A stretch of 64,000 nt of DNA, from contig CALSFV010000217.1 in assembly GCA_943737045.1 (NCBI GenBank), positions 124,001-188,000 on the forward strand, in the 5' to 3' direction. Source of the DNA: Parapristionchus giblindavisi (Eukaryota; Nematoda; Chromadorea; Rhabditida; Diplogasteridae). Position numbers and translations under genes: made by a program. Below the pieces are notes generated by a model. The model saw nothing but the letters and a program-made list of their open reading frames with translations. It was not told the origin of the DNA and did no database searches. Below are positions 38,175-51,002 of the stretch, piece by piece (position 1 is the first letter of the stretch; each line of letters starts with the position of its first letter).

Positions 38175-41124
38175 TAGAATCAACAAAAGATTACAGCTTG
38201 ACATGAACTGAAGTGTACATTATTCAGAATTTTTTGCTCTTTCACGTGGTATATGACACGATAAGTTTCGCTAAAATATTGACGTGTCACGAATTCTTTA
38301 ATGCCAAAAATGCATGGTTCAATGTTGTTAATTCGGCTGGAGCGGCCGTTGTTCAACATGGAACGTTGCAAATTATTCAGAATTTTTTGCTCTTTCGTTT
38401 GGTATATGACACGCTGAGTTTCGCTGAAAATTTTCCATGTCAGGAATTGTTTTGTTCTTATCAGAGTGATGGTTACTTTTGTACTTAGAGCATTGTAGAA
38501 TCAACAAAAGATTACAGCTTGACATGAACTGAAGTGTACATTATTCAGAATTTTTTGCTCTTTCACGTGGTATATGACACGATAAGTTTCGCTAAAATAT
38601 TGACGTGTCACGAATTCTTTAATGCCAAAAATGCATGGTTCAATGTTGTTAATTCGGCTGGAGCGGTCGTTGTTCAACATGGAACGTTGCAAATTATTCA
38701 GAATTTTTTGCTCTTTCGTTTGGTGTATGACACGCTGGGTTTCGCTGAAAATTTTTCATGTCAGGAATTGTTTTGTTCTTATCAGAGTGATGGTTACTTT
38801 TGTACTTAGGGCATTGTAGAATCAACAAAAGATTACAGCTTGACATGAACTGAAGTGTACATTATTCAGAATGTTTTGCTCTTTCGTTTGGTGTATGACA
38901 CGCTGGGTTTCGCTGAAAATTTTTCATGTCAGGAATTGTTTTGTTCTTACCAGAGTGATGGTTACTTTTGTACTTAGGGCATTGTAGAATCAACAAAAGA
39001 TTACAGCTTGACATGAACTGAAGTGTACATTATTCAGAATTTTTTGCTCTTTCTCGTGGTATATGACACGATAAGTTTCGCTAAAATATTGACGTGTCAC
39101 GAATTCTTTAATGCCAAAAATGCATGGTTCAATGTTGTTAATTCGGCTGGAGCGGCCGTTGTTCAACATGGAACGTTGCAAATTATTCAGAATTTTTTGC
39201 TCTTTCGTTTGGTATATGACACGCTGGGTTTCGCTGAAAATTTTCCATGTCAGGAATTGTTTTGTTCTTATCAGAGTGATGGTTACTTTTGTACTTAGAG
39301 CATTGTAGAATCAACAAAAGATTACAGCTTGACATAAACTGAAGTGTACATTATTCAGAATTTTTTGCTCTTTCGTTTGGTGTATGACACGCTGGGTTTC
39401 GCTGAAAATTTTTCATGTCAGGAATTGTTTTGTTCTTATCAGAGTGATGGTTACTTTTGTACTTAGGGCATTGTAGAATCAACAAAAGATTACAGCTTGA
39501 CATGAACTGAAGTGTACATTATTCAGTATTTTTTGCTCTTTCTCGTGGTATATGACACGATAAGTTTCGCTAAAATATTGACGTGTCACGAATTCTTTAA
39601 TGCCAAAAATGCATGGTTCAATGTTGTTAATTCGGCTGGAGCGGCCGTTGTTCAACATGGAACGTTGCAAATTATTCAGAATTTTTTGCTCTTTCGTTTG
39701 GTATATGACACGCTGGGTTTCGCTGAAAATTTTCCATGTCAGGAATTGTTTTGTTCTTATCAGAGTGATGGTTACTTTTGTACTTAGAGCATTGTAGAAT
39801 CAACAAAAGATTACAGCTTGACATGAACTGAAGTGTACATTATTCAGAATTTTTTGCTCTTTCGTTTGGTGTATGACACGCTGGGTTTCGCTGAAAATTT
39901 TTCATGTCAGGAATTGTTTTGTTCTTATCAGAGTGATGGTTACTTTTGTACTTAGAGCAATTGTAGAATCAACAAAAGATTACAGCTTGACATGAACTGA
40001 AGTGTACATTATTCAGAATTTTTTGCTCTTTCTCGTGGTATATGACACGATAAGTTTCGCTAAAATATTGACGTGTCACGAATTCTTTAATGCCAAAAAT
40101 GCATGGTTCAATGTTGTTAATTCGGCTGGAGCGGCCGTTGTTCAACATGGAACGTTGCAAATTATTCAGAATTTTTTGCTCTTTCGTTTGGTGTATGACA
40201 CGCTGGGTTTCGCTGAAAATTTTTCATGTCAGGAATTGTTTTGTTCTTATCAGAGTGATGGTTACTTTTGTACTTAGGGCATTGTAGAATCAACAAAAGA
40301 TTACAGCTTGACATGAACTGAAGTGTTCATTATTCAGAATGTTTTGCTCTTTCGTTTGGTATATGACACGCTGGGTTTCGCTGAAAATTTTTCATGTCAG
40401 GAATTGTTTTGTTCTTATCAGAGTGATGGTTACTTTTGTACTTAGGGCATTGTAGAATCAACAAAAGATTACAGCTTGACATGAACTGAAGTGTACATTA
40501 TTCAAAATGTTTTGCTCTTTCGTTTGGTGTATGACACGCTGGGTTTCGCTGAAAATTTTTCATGTCAGGAATTGTTTTGTTCTTATCAGAGTGATGGTTA
40601 CTTTTGTACTTAGGGCATTGTAGAATCAACAAAAGATTACAGCTTGACATTCACTGAAGTGTACATTATTCAGAATTTTTTGCTCTTTCACGTGGTATAT
40701 GACACGCTGGGTTTCGCTGAAAATTTTTCATGTCAGGAATTGTTTTGTTCTTATCAGAGTGATGGTTTCTTTTGTACTTAGAGCATTGTAGAATCAACAA
40801 AAGATTACAGCTTGACATGAACTGAAGTGTACATTATTCAGAATTTTTTGCTCTTTCGTTTGGTGTATGACACGCTGGGTTTCGCTGAAAATTTTTCATG
40901 TCAGGAATTGTTTTGTTCTTATCAGAGTGATGGTTACTTTTGTACTTAGGGCATTGTAGAATCAACAAAAGATTACAGCTTGACATGAACTGAAGTGTAC
41001 ATTATTCAGAAAGTTTTGCTCTTTCGTTTGGTGTATGACACGCTGGGTTTCGCTGAAAATTTTTCATGTCAGGAATTGTTTTGTTCTTATCAGAGTGATG
41101 GTTACTTTTGTACTTAGGGCATTG

Positions 41125-41247
41125 GGGGTTGCAATCCAGTAATTGCACCTATATCGTCGCTACTTCTTGTTTTAATATGTATTTTAATTGTTTATGAAAA
41201 AATCCCTCGTCTCTTTTCTCCAAGATGCGATAAATATATTATTATTG
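41125..41247 (+). repeat. Passenger segment copy 6 (123 bp)
   Basis: Follows five short units in a row (40285-41124) and belongs to the left copy of the 1896-bp tandem duplication. Confidence 0.93.
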
Positions 41248-41736
41248 TAGAATCAACAAAAGATTACAGCTTGACATGAACTGAAGTGTACATTATTCAG
41301 AATTTTTTGCTCTTTCTCGTGGTATATGACACGATAAGTTTCGCTAAAATATTGACGTGTCACGAATTCTTTAATGCCAAAAATGCATGGTTCAATGTTG
41401 TTAATTCGGCTGGAGCGGCCGTTGTTCAACATGGAACGTTGCAAATTATTCAGAATTTTTTGCTCTTTCGTTTGGTATATGACACGCTGGGTTTCGCTGA
41501 AAATTTTTCATGTCAGGAATTGTTTTGTTCTTATCAGAGTGATGGTTACTTTTGAACTTAGGGCATTGTAGAATCAACAAAAGATTACAGCTTGACATGA
41601 ACTGAAGTGTACATTATTCAGAATTTTTTGCTCTTTCGTTTGGTGTATGACACGCTGGGTTTCGCTGAAAATTTTTCATGTCAGGAATTGTTTTGTTCTT
41701 ATCAGAGTGATGGTTACTTTTGTACTTAGGGCATTG

Positions 41737-41859
41737 GGGGTTGCAATCCAGTAATTGCACCTATATCGTCGCTACTTCTTGTTTTAATATGTATTTTAAT
41801 TGTTTATGAAAAAATCCCTCGTCTCTTTTCTCCAAGATGCGATAAATATATTATTATTG
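41737..41859 (+). repeat. Passenger segment copy 7 (123 bp)
   Basis: Separated from copy 6 by one long unit (with TTTTGAACTTAGG) and one short unit, making a 612-bp module. Confidence 0.93.
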
Positions 41860-43020
41860 TAGAATCAACAAAAGATTACAGCTTGACATGAACTGAAGTG
41901 TACATTATTCAGAATTTTTTGCTCTTTCTCGTGGTATATGACACGATAAGTTTCGCTAAAATATTGACGTGTCACGAATTCTTTAATGCCAAAAATGCAT
42001 GGTGCAATGTTGTTAATTCGGCTGGAGCGGCCGTTGTTCAACATGGAACGTTGCAAATTATTCAGAATTTTTTGCTCTTTCGTTTGGTGTATGACACGCT
42101 GGGTTTCGCTGAAAATTTTTCATGTCAGGAATTGTTTTGTTCTTATCAGAGTGATGGTTACTTTTGTACTTAGGGCATTGTAGAATCAACAAAAGATTAC
42201 AGCTTGACATGAACTGAAGTGTTCATTATTCAGAATGTTTTGCTCTTTCGTTTGGTATATGACACGCTGGGTTTCGCTGAAAATTTTTCATGTCAGGAAT
42301 TGTTTTGTTCTTATCAGAGTGATGGTTACTTTTGTACTTAGGGCATTGTAGAATCAACAAAAGATTACAGCTTGACATGAACTGAAGTGTACATTATTCA
42401 AAATGTTTTGCTCTTTCGTTTGGTGTATGACACGCTGGGTTTCGCTGAAAATTTTTCATGTCAGGAATTGTTTTGTTCTTATCAGAGTGATGGTTACTTT
42501 TGTACTTAGGGCATTGTAGAATCAACAAAAGATTACAGCTTGACATTCACTGAAGTGTACATTATTCAGAATTTTTTGCTCTTTCACGTGGTATATGACA
42601 CGCTGGGTTTCGCTGAAAATTTTTCATGTCAGGAATTGTTTTGTTCTTATCAGAGTGATGGTTTCTTTTGTACTTAGAGCATTGTAGAATCAACAAAAGA
42701 TTACAGCTTGACATGAACTGAAGTGTACATTATTCAGAATTTTTTGCTCTTTCGTTTGGTGTATGACACGCTGGGTTTCGCTGAAAATTTTTCATGTCAG
42801 GAATTGTTTTGTTCTTATCAGAGTGATGGTTACTTTTGTACTTAGGGCATTGTAGAATCAACAAAAGATTACAGCTTGACATGAACTGAAGTGTACATTA
42901 TTCAGAATGTTTTGCTCTTTCGTTTGGTGTATGACACGCTGGGTTTCGCTGAAAATTTTTCATGTCAGGAATTGTTTTGTTCTTATCAGAGTGATGGTTA
43001 CTTTTGTACTTAGGGCATTG

Positions 43021-43143
43021 GGGGTTGCAATCCAGTAATTGCACCTATATCGTCGCTACTTCTTGTTTTAATATGTATTTTAATTGTTTATGAAAAAATC
43101 CCTCGTCTCTTTTCTCCAAGATGCGATAAATATATTATTATTG
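43021..43143 (+). repeat. Passenger segment copy 8 (123 bp)
   Basis: Exact counterpart of copy 6, 1896 bases downstream, again after five short units (42181-43020). Confidence 0.93.
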
Positions 43144-43632
43144 TAGAATCAACAAAAGATTACAGCTTGACATGAACTGAAGTGTACATTATTCAGAATT
43201 TTTTGCTCTTTCTCGTGGTATATGACACGATAAGTTTCGCTAAAATATTGACGTGTCACGAATTCTTTAATGCCAAAAATGCATGGTTCAATGTTGTTAA
43301 TTCGGCTGGAGCGGCCGTTGTTCAACATGGAACGTTGCAAATTATTCAGAATTTTTTGCTCTTTCGTTTGGTATATGACACGCTGGGTTTCGCTGAAAAT
43401 TTTTCATGTCAGGAATTGTTTTGTTCTTATCAGAGTGATGGTTACTTTTGAACTTAGGGCATTGTAGAATCAACAAAAGATTACAGCTTGACATGAACTG
43501 AAGTGTACATTATTCAGAATTTTTTGCTCTTTCGTTTGGTGTATGACACGCTGGGTTTCGCTGAAAATTTTTCATGTCAGGAATTGTTTTGTTCTTATCA
43601 GAGTGATGGTTACTTTTGTACTTAGGGCATTG

Positions 43633-43755
43633 GGGGTTGCAATCCAGTAATTGCACCTATATCGTCGCTACTTCTTGTTTTAATATGTATTTTAATTGTT
43701 TATGAAAAAATCCCTCGTCTCTTTTCTCCAAGATGCGATAAATATATTATTATTG
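43633..43755 (+). repeat. Passenger segment copy 9 (123 bp)
   Basis: Counterpart of copy 7, 1896 bases downstream. The following long unit carries CATGGTGCAATG, as does the one after copy 7. Confidence 0.93.
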
Positions 43756-44565
43756 TAGAATCAACAAAAGATTACAGCTTGACATGAACTGAAGTGTACA
43801 TTATTCAGAATTTTTTGCTCTTTCTCGTGGTATATGACACGATAAGTTTCGCTAAAATATTGACGTGTCACGAATTCTTTAATGCCAAAAATGCATGGTG
43901 CAATGTTGTTAATTCGGCTGGAGCGGCCGTTGTTCAACATGGAACGTTGCAAATTATTTAGAATTTTTTGCTCTTTCGTTTGGTATATGACACGCTGAGT
44001 TTCGCTGAAAATTTTCCATGTCAGGAATTGTTTTGTTCTTATCAGAGTGATGGTTACTTTTGTACTTAGAGCATTGTAGAATCAACAAAAGATTACAGCT
44101 TGACATGAACTGAAGTGTACATTATTCAGAATGTTTTGCTCTTTCACGTGGTATATGACACGATAAGTTTCGCTAAAATATTGACGTGTCACGAATTCTT
44201 TAATGCCAAAAATGCATGGTTCAATGTTGTTAATTCGGCTGGAGCGGCCGTTGTTCAACATGGAACGTTGCAAATTATTCAGAATTTTTTGCTCTTTCGT
44301 TTGGTATATGACACGCTGGGTTTCGCTGAAAATTTTTCATGTCAGGAATTGTTTTGTTCTTATCAGAGTGATGGTTACTTTTGTACTTAGGGCATTGTAG
44401 AATCAACAAAAGATTACAGCTTGACATGAACTGAAGTGTACATTATTCAGAATGTTTTGCTCTTTCGTTTAGTGTATGACACGCTGGGTTTCGCTGAAAA
44501 TTTTTCATGTCAGGAATTGTTTTGTTCTTATCAGAGTGATGGTTACTTTTGTACTTAGGGCATTG

Positions 44566-44688
44566 GGGGTTGCAATCCAGTAATTGCACCTATATCGTCG
44601 CTACTTCTTGTTTTAATATGTATTTTAATTGTTTATGAAAAAATCCCTCGTCTCTTTTCTCCAAGATGCGATAAATATATTATTATTG
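44566..44688 (+). repeat. Passenger segment copy 10 (123 bp)
   Basis: Counterpart of copy 3 at offset 8074, but the short unit before it reads GTTTAGTGTATG where the one before copy 3 reads GTTTGGTGTATG. The left edge of the paralogous block therefore lies close to here. Confidence 0.93.
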
Positions 44689-45345
44689 TAGAATCAACAA
44701 AAGATTACAGCTTGACATGAACTGAAGTGTACATTATTCAGAATTTTTTGCTCTTTCTCGTGGTATATGACACGATAAGTTTCGCTAAAATATTGACGTG
44801 TCACGAATTCTTTAATGCCAAAAATGCATGGTGCAATGTTGTTAATTCGGCTGGAGCGGCCGTTGTTCAACATGGAACGTTGCAAATTATTTAGAATTTT
44901 TTGCTCTTTCGTTTGGTATATGACACGCTGAGTTTCGCTGAAAATTTTCCATGTCAGGAATTGTTTTGTTCTTATCAGAGTGATGGTTACTTTTGTACTT
45001 AGAGCATTGTAGAATCAACAAAAGATTACAGCTTGACATGAACTGAAGTGTACATTATTCAGAATTTTTTGCTCTTTCGTTTGGTGTATGACACGCTGGG
45101 TTTCGCTGAAAATTTTTCATGTCAGGAATTGTTTTGTTCTTATCAGAGTGATGGTTACTTTTGTACTTAGGGCATTGTAGAATCAACAAAAGATTACAGC
45201 TTGACATGAACTGAAGTGTACATTATTCAGAATTTTTTGCTCTTTCACGTGGTATATGACACGCTGGGTTTCGCTGAAAATTTTTCATGTCAGGAATTCT
45301 TTTGTTCTTATCAGAGTGATGGTTACTTTTGTACTTAGGGCATTG

Positions 45346-45468
45346 GGGGTTGCAATCCAGTAATTGCACCTATATCGTCGCTACTTCTTGTTTTAATATG
45401 TATTTTAATTGTTTATGAAAAAATCCCTCGTCTCTTTTCTCCAAGATGCGATAAATATATTATTATTG
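45346..45468 (+). repeat. Passenger segment copy 11 (123 bp)
   Basis: Counterpart of copy 4 (offset 8074), preceded by the same type of A/B hybrid short unit with an extra EcoRI site. Confidence 0.93.
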
Positions 45469-46125
45469 TAGAATCAACAAAAGATTACAGCTTGACATGA
45501 ACTGAAGTGTACATTATTCAGAATTTTTTGCTCTTTCTCGTGGTATATGACACGATAAGTTTCGCTAAAATATTGACGTGTCACGAATTCTTTAATGCCA
45601 AAAATGCATGGTTCAATGTTGTTAATTCGGCTGGAGCGGCCGTTGTTCAACATGGAACGTTGCAAATTATTCAGAATTTTTTGCTCTTTCGTTTGGTATA
45701 TGACACGCTGAGTTTCGCTGAAAATTTTCCATGTCAGGAATTGTTTTGTTCTTATCAGAGTGATGGTTACTTTTGTACTTAGAGCATTGTAGAATCAACA
45801 AAAGATTACAGCTTGACATGAACTGAAGTGTACATTATTCAGAATTTTTTGCTCTTTCGTTTGGTGTATGACACGCTGGGTTTCGCTGAAAATTTTTCAT
45901 GTCAGGAATTGTTTTGTTCTTATCAGAGTGATGGTTACTTTTGTACTTAGAGCATTGTAGAATCAACAAAAGATTACAGCTTGACATGAACTGAAGTATA
46001 CATTATTCAGAATGTTTTGCTCTTTCGTTTAGTGTATGACACGCTGGGTTTCGCTGAAAATTTTTCATGTCAGGAATTGTTTTGTTCTTATCAGAGTGAT
46101 GGTTACTTTTGTACTTAGGGCATTG

Positions 46126-46248
46126 GGGGTTGCAATCCAGTAATTGCACCTATATCGTCGCTACTTCTTGTTTTAATATGTATTTTAATTGTTTATGAAA
46201 AAATCCCTCGTCTCTTTTCTCCAAGATGCGATAAATATATTATTATTG
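46126..46248 (+). repeat. Passenger segment copy 12 (123 bp)
   Basis: Last passenger copy in the window. None is seen in the remaining 17.7 kb, so the segment is confined to about 34.8-46.2 kb here. Confidence 0.93.
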
Positions 46249-47715
46249 TAGAATCAACAAAAGATTACAGCTTGACATGAACTGAAGTGTACATTATTCA
46301 GAATTTTTTGCTCTTTCACGTGGTATATGACACGATAAGTTTCGCTAAAATATTGACGTGTCACGAATTCTTTAATGCCAAAAATGCATGGTTCAATGTT
46401 GTTAATTCGGCTGGAGCGGCCGTTGTTCAACATGGAACGTTGCAAATTATTCAGAATTTTTTGCTCTTTCGTTTGGTATATGACACGCTGAGTTTCGCTG
46501 AAAATTTTCCATGTCAGGAATTGTTTTGTTCTTATCAGAGTGATGGTTACTTTTGTACTTAGAGCATTGTAGAATCAACAAAAGATTACAGCTTGACATG
46601 AACTGAAGTGTACATTATTCAGAATTTTTTGCTCTTTCACGTGGTATATGACACGATAAGTTTCGCTAAAATATTGACGTGTCACGAATTCTTTAATGCC
46701 AAAAATGCATGGTTCAATGTTGTTAATTCGGCTGGAGCGGCCGTTGTTCAACATGGAACGTTGCAAATTATTCAGAATTGTTTGCTCTTTCGTTTGGTGT
46801 ATGACACGCTGGGTTTCGCTGAAAATTTTTCATGTCAGGAATTGTTTTGTTCTTATCAGAGTGATGGTTACTTTTGTACTTAGAGCATTGTAGAATCAAC
46901 AAAAGATTACAGCTTGACATGAACTGAAGTGTACATTATTCAGAATTTTTTGCTCTTTCGTTTGGTGTATGACACGCTGGGTTTCGCTGAAAATTTTTCA
47001 TGTCAGGAATTGTTTTGTTCTTATCAGAGTGATGGTTACTTTTGTACTTAGAGCATTGTAGAATCAACAAAAGATTACAGCTTGACATGAACTGAAGTGT
47101 ACATTATTCAGTATTTTTTGCTCTTTCTCGTGGTATATGACACGATAAGTTTCGCTAAAATATTGACGTGTCACGAATTCTTTAATGCCAAAAATGCATG
47201 GTTCAATGTTGTTAATTCGGCTGGAGCGGCCGTTGTTCAACATGGAACGTTGCAAATTATTCAGAATTTTTTGCTCTTTCGTTTGGTATATGACACGCTG
47301 GGTTTCGCTGAAAATTTTCCATGTCAGGAATTGTTTTGTTCTTATCAGAGTGATGGTTACTTTTGTACTTAGAGCATTGTAGAATCAACAAAAGATTACA
47401 GCTTGACATGAACTGAAGTGTACATTATTCAGAATTTTTTGCTCTTTCGTTTGGTGTATGACACGCTGGGTTTCGCTGAAAATTTTTCATGTCAGGAATT
47501 GTTTTGTTCTTATCAGAGTGATGGTTACTTTTGTACTTAGGGCATTGTAGAATCAACAAAAGATTACAGCTTGACATGAACTGAAGTGTACATTATTCAG
47601 AATTTTTTGCTCTTTCGTTTGGTGTATGACACGCTGGGTTTCGCTGAAAATTTTTCATGTCAGGAATTGTTTTGTTCTTATCAGAGTGATGGTTACTTTT
47701 GTACTTAGAGCATTG

Positions 47716-50700
47716 TAGAATCAACAAAAGATTACAGCTTGACATGAACTGAAGTGTACATTATTCAGTATTTTTTGCTCTTTCTCGTGGTATATGACAC
47801 GATAAGTTTCGCTAAAATATTGACGTGTCACGAATTCTTTAATGCCAAAAATGCATGGTTCAATGTTGTTAATTCGGCTGGAGCGGCCGTTGTTCAACAT
47901 GGAACGTTGCAAATTATTCAGAATTTTTTGCTCTTTCGTTTGGTATATGACACGCTGGGTTTCGCTGAAAATTTTCCATGTCAGGAATTGTTTTGTTCTT
48001 ATCAGAGTGATGGTTACTTTTGTACTTAGAGCATTGTAGAATCAACAAAAGATTACAGCTTGACATGAACTGAAGTGTACATTATTCAGAATTTTTTGCT
48101 CTTTCGTTTGGTGTATGACACGCTGGGTTTCGCTGAAAATTTTTCATGTCAGGAATTGTTTTGTTCTTATCAGAGTGATGGTTACTTTTGTACTTAGGGC
48201 ATTGTAGAATCAACAAAAGATTACAGCTTGACATGAACTGAAGTGTACATTATTCAGAATTTTTTGCTCTTTCGTTTGGTGTATGACACGCTGGGTTTCG
48301 CTGAAAATTTTTCATGTCAGGAATTGTTTTGTTCTTATCAGAGTGATGGTTACTTTTGTACTTAGGGCATTGTAGAATCAACAAAAGATTACAGCTTGAC
48401 ATGAACTGAAGTGTTCATTATTCAGAATGTTTTGCTCTTTCGTTTGGTGTATGACACGCAGGGTTTCGCTGAAAATTTTTCATGTCAGAAATTGTTTTGT
48501 TCTTATCAGAGTGATGGTTACTTTTGTACTTAGGGCATTGTAGAATCAAGAAAAGATTACAGCTTGACATGAACTGAAGTGTACATTATTCAGAATTTTT
48601 TGCTCTTTCTCGTGGTATATGACACGATAAGTTTCGCTAAAATATTGACGTGTCACGAATTCTTTAATGCCAAAAATGCATGGTTCAATGTTGTTAATTC
48701 GGCTGGAGCGGCCGTTGTTCAACATGGAACGTTGCAAATAATTCAGAATTTTTTGCTCTTTCGTTTTGTATATGACACGCTGGGTTTCGCTTAAAATTTT
48801 TCATGTTAGGAATTGTTTTGTTCTTATCAGAGTGATGGTTACTTTTGTACTTAGAGCAATTGTAGAATCAACAAAAGATTACAGCTTGACATGAACTGAA
48901 GCGTACATTATTCAGAATTTTTTGCTCTTTCTCGTGGTATATGACACGATAAGTTTCGCTAAAATATTGACGTGTCACAAATTCTTTAATGCCAAAAATG
49001 CATGGTTCAATGTTGTTAATTCGGCTGGAGCGGCCGTTGTTCAACATGGAACGTTGCAAATTATTCAGAATTTTTTGCTCTTTCGTTTGGTATATGACAC
49101 GCTGGGTTTCGCTGAAAATTTTTCATGTTAGGAATTGTTTTGTTCTTATCAGAGTGATGGTTACTTTTGTACTTAGAGCAATTGTAGAATCAACAAAAGA
49201 TTACAGCTTGACATGAACTGAAGTGTACATTATTCAGAATTTTTTGCTCTTTCTCGTGGTATATGACACGATAAGTTTCGCTAAAATATTGACGTGTCAC
49301 GAATTCTTTAATGCCAAAAATGCATGGTTCAATGTTGTTAATTCGGCTGGAGCGGCCGTTGTTCAACATGGAACGTTGCAAATTATTCAGAATTTTTTGC
49401 TCTTTCGTTTGGTATATGACACGCTGGGTTTCGCTGAAAATTTTTCATGTCAGGAATTGTTTTGTTCTTATCAGAGTGATGGTTACTTTTGAACTTAGGG
49501 CATTGTAGAATCAACAAAAGATTACAGCTTGACATGAACTGAAGTGTACATTATTCAGAATTTTTTGCTCTTTCGTTTGGTATATGACACGCTGGGTTTC
49601 GCTGAAAATTTTTCATGTCAGGAATTGTTTTGTTCTTATCAGAGTGATGGTTACTTTTGTACTTAGGGCATTGTAGAATCAACAAAAGATTACAGCTTGA
49701 CATGAACTGAAGTGTACATTATTCAGAATTTTTTGCTCTTTCGTTTGGTGTATGACACGCTGGGTTTCGCTGAAAATTTTTCATGTCAGGAATTGTTTTG
49801 TTCTTATCAGAGTGATGGTTACTTTTGTACTTAGGGCATTGTAGAATCAACAAAAGATTACAGCTTGACATGAACTGAAGTGTTCATTATTCAGAATGTT
49901 TTGCTCTTTCGTTTGGTGTATGACACGCAGGGTTTCGCTGAAAATTTTTCATGTCAGAAATTGTTTTGTTCTTATCAGAGTGATGGTTACTTTTGTACTT
50001 AGGGCATTGTAGAATCAACAAAAGATTACAGCTTGACATGAACTGAAGTGTACATTATTCAGAATTTTTTGCTCTTTCGTTTGGTGTATGACACGCTGGG
50101 TTTCGCTGAAAATTTTTCATGTCAGGAATTGTTTTGTTCTTATCAGAGTGATGGTTACTTTTGTACTTAGGGCATTGTAGAATCAACAAAAGATTACAGC
50201 TTGACATGAACTGAAGTGTTCATTATTCAGAATGTTCTGCTCTTTCGTTTGGTGTATGACACGCAGGGTTTCGCTGAAAATTTTTCATGTCAGAAATTGT
50301 TTTGTTCTTATCAGAGTGATGGTTACTTTTGTACTTAGGGCATTGTAGAATCAAGAAAAGATTACAGCTTGACATGAACTGAAGTGTACATTATTCAGAA
50401 TTTTTTGCTCTTTCTCGTGGTATATGACACGATAAGTTTCGCTAAAATATTGACGTGTCACGAATTCTTTAATGCCAAAAATGCATGGTTCAATGTTGTT
50501 AATTCGGCTGGAGCGGCCGTTGTTCAACATGGAACGTTGCAAATTATTCAGAATTTTTTGCTCTTTCGTTTGGTATATGACACGCTGGGTTTCGCTGAAA
50601 ATTTTCCATGTCAGGAATTGTTTTGTTCTTATCAGAGTGATGGTTACTTTTGTACTTAGAGCATTGTAGAATCAACAAAAGATTACAGCTTGACATGAAC

Positions 50701-51002
50701 TGAAGTGTACATTATTCAGAATTTTTTGCTCTTTCGTTTGGTGTATGACACGCTGGGTTTCGCTGAAAATTTTTCATGTCAGGAATTGTTTTGTTCTTAT
50801 CAGAGTGATGGTTACTTTTGTACTTAGGGCATTGTAGAATCAACAAAAGATTACAGCTTGACATGAACTGAAGTGTACATTATTCAGAATTTTTTGCTCT
50901 TTCGTTTGGTGTATGACACGCTGGGTTTCGCTGAAAATTTTTCATGTCAGGAATTGTTTTGTTCTTATCAGAGTGATGGTTACTTTTGTACTTAGGGCAT
51001 TG
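47716..51002 (+). repeat. 3287-bp higher-order repeat, copy 1
   Basis: Unit order: one long, three short, three long (322, 322 and 321), five short, one long, two short. Copy 2 follows directly at 51003-54289 with the same order, and every private variant I compared is shared, so this is a very recent tandem duplication or an assembly duplication. Confidence 0.88.

Larger units (their letters stand above)
34444..46890 (+). repeat. Zone 5: higher-order repeats carrying a 123-bp passenger
   Basis: Nineteen long units, 29 short units and 12 passenger segments account for every base. Higher-order periods are 612 (long, short, passenger), 780 (long, two short, passenger) and 1284 (long, five short, passenger). 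The stretch 40285-42180 is repeated in tandem at an offset of 1896. Roughly 36.5-38.8 kb recurs at 44.6-46.9 kb (offset 8074) with the same private variants, such as GTTTAGTGTATG and GGAATTCTTTTG. Long units here often have CACGTGG in place of CTCGTGG, or CATGGTGCAATG in half A. Five of the short units are A/B hybrids (see findings). Confidence 0.92.
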
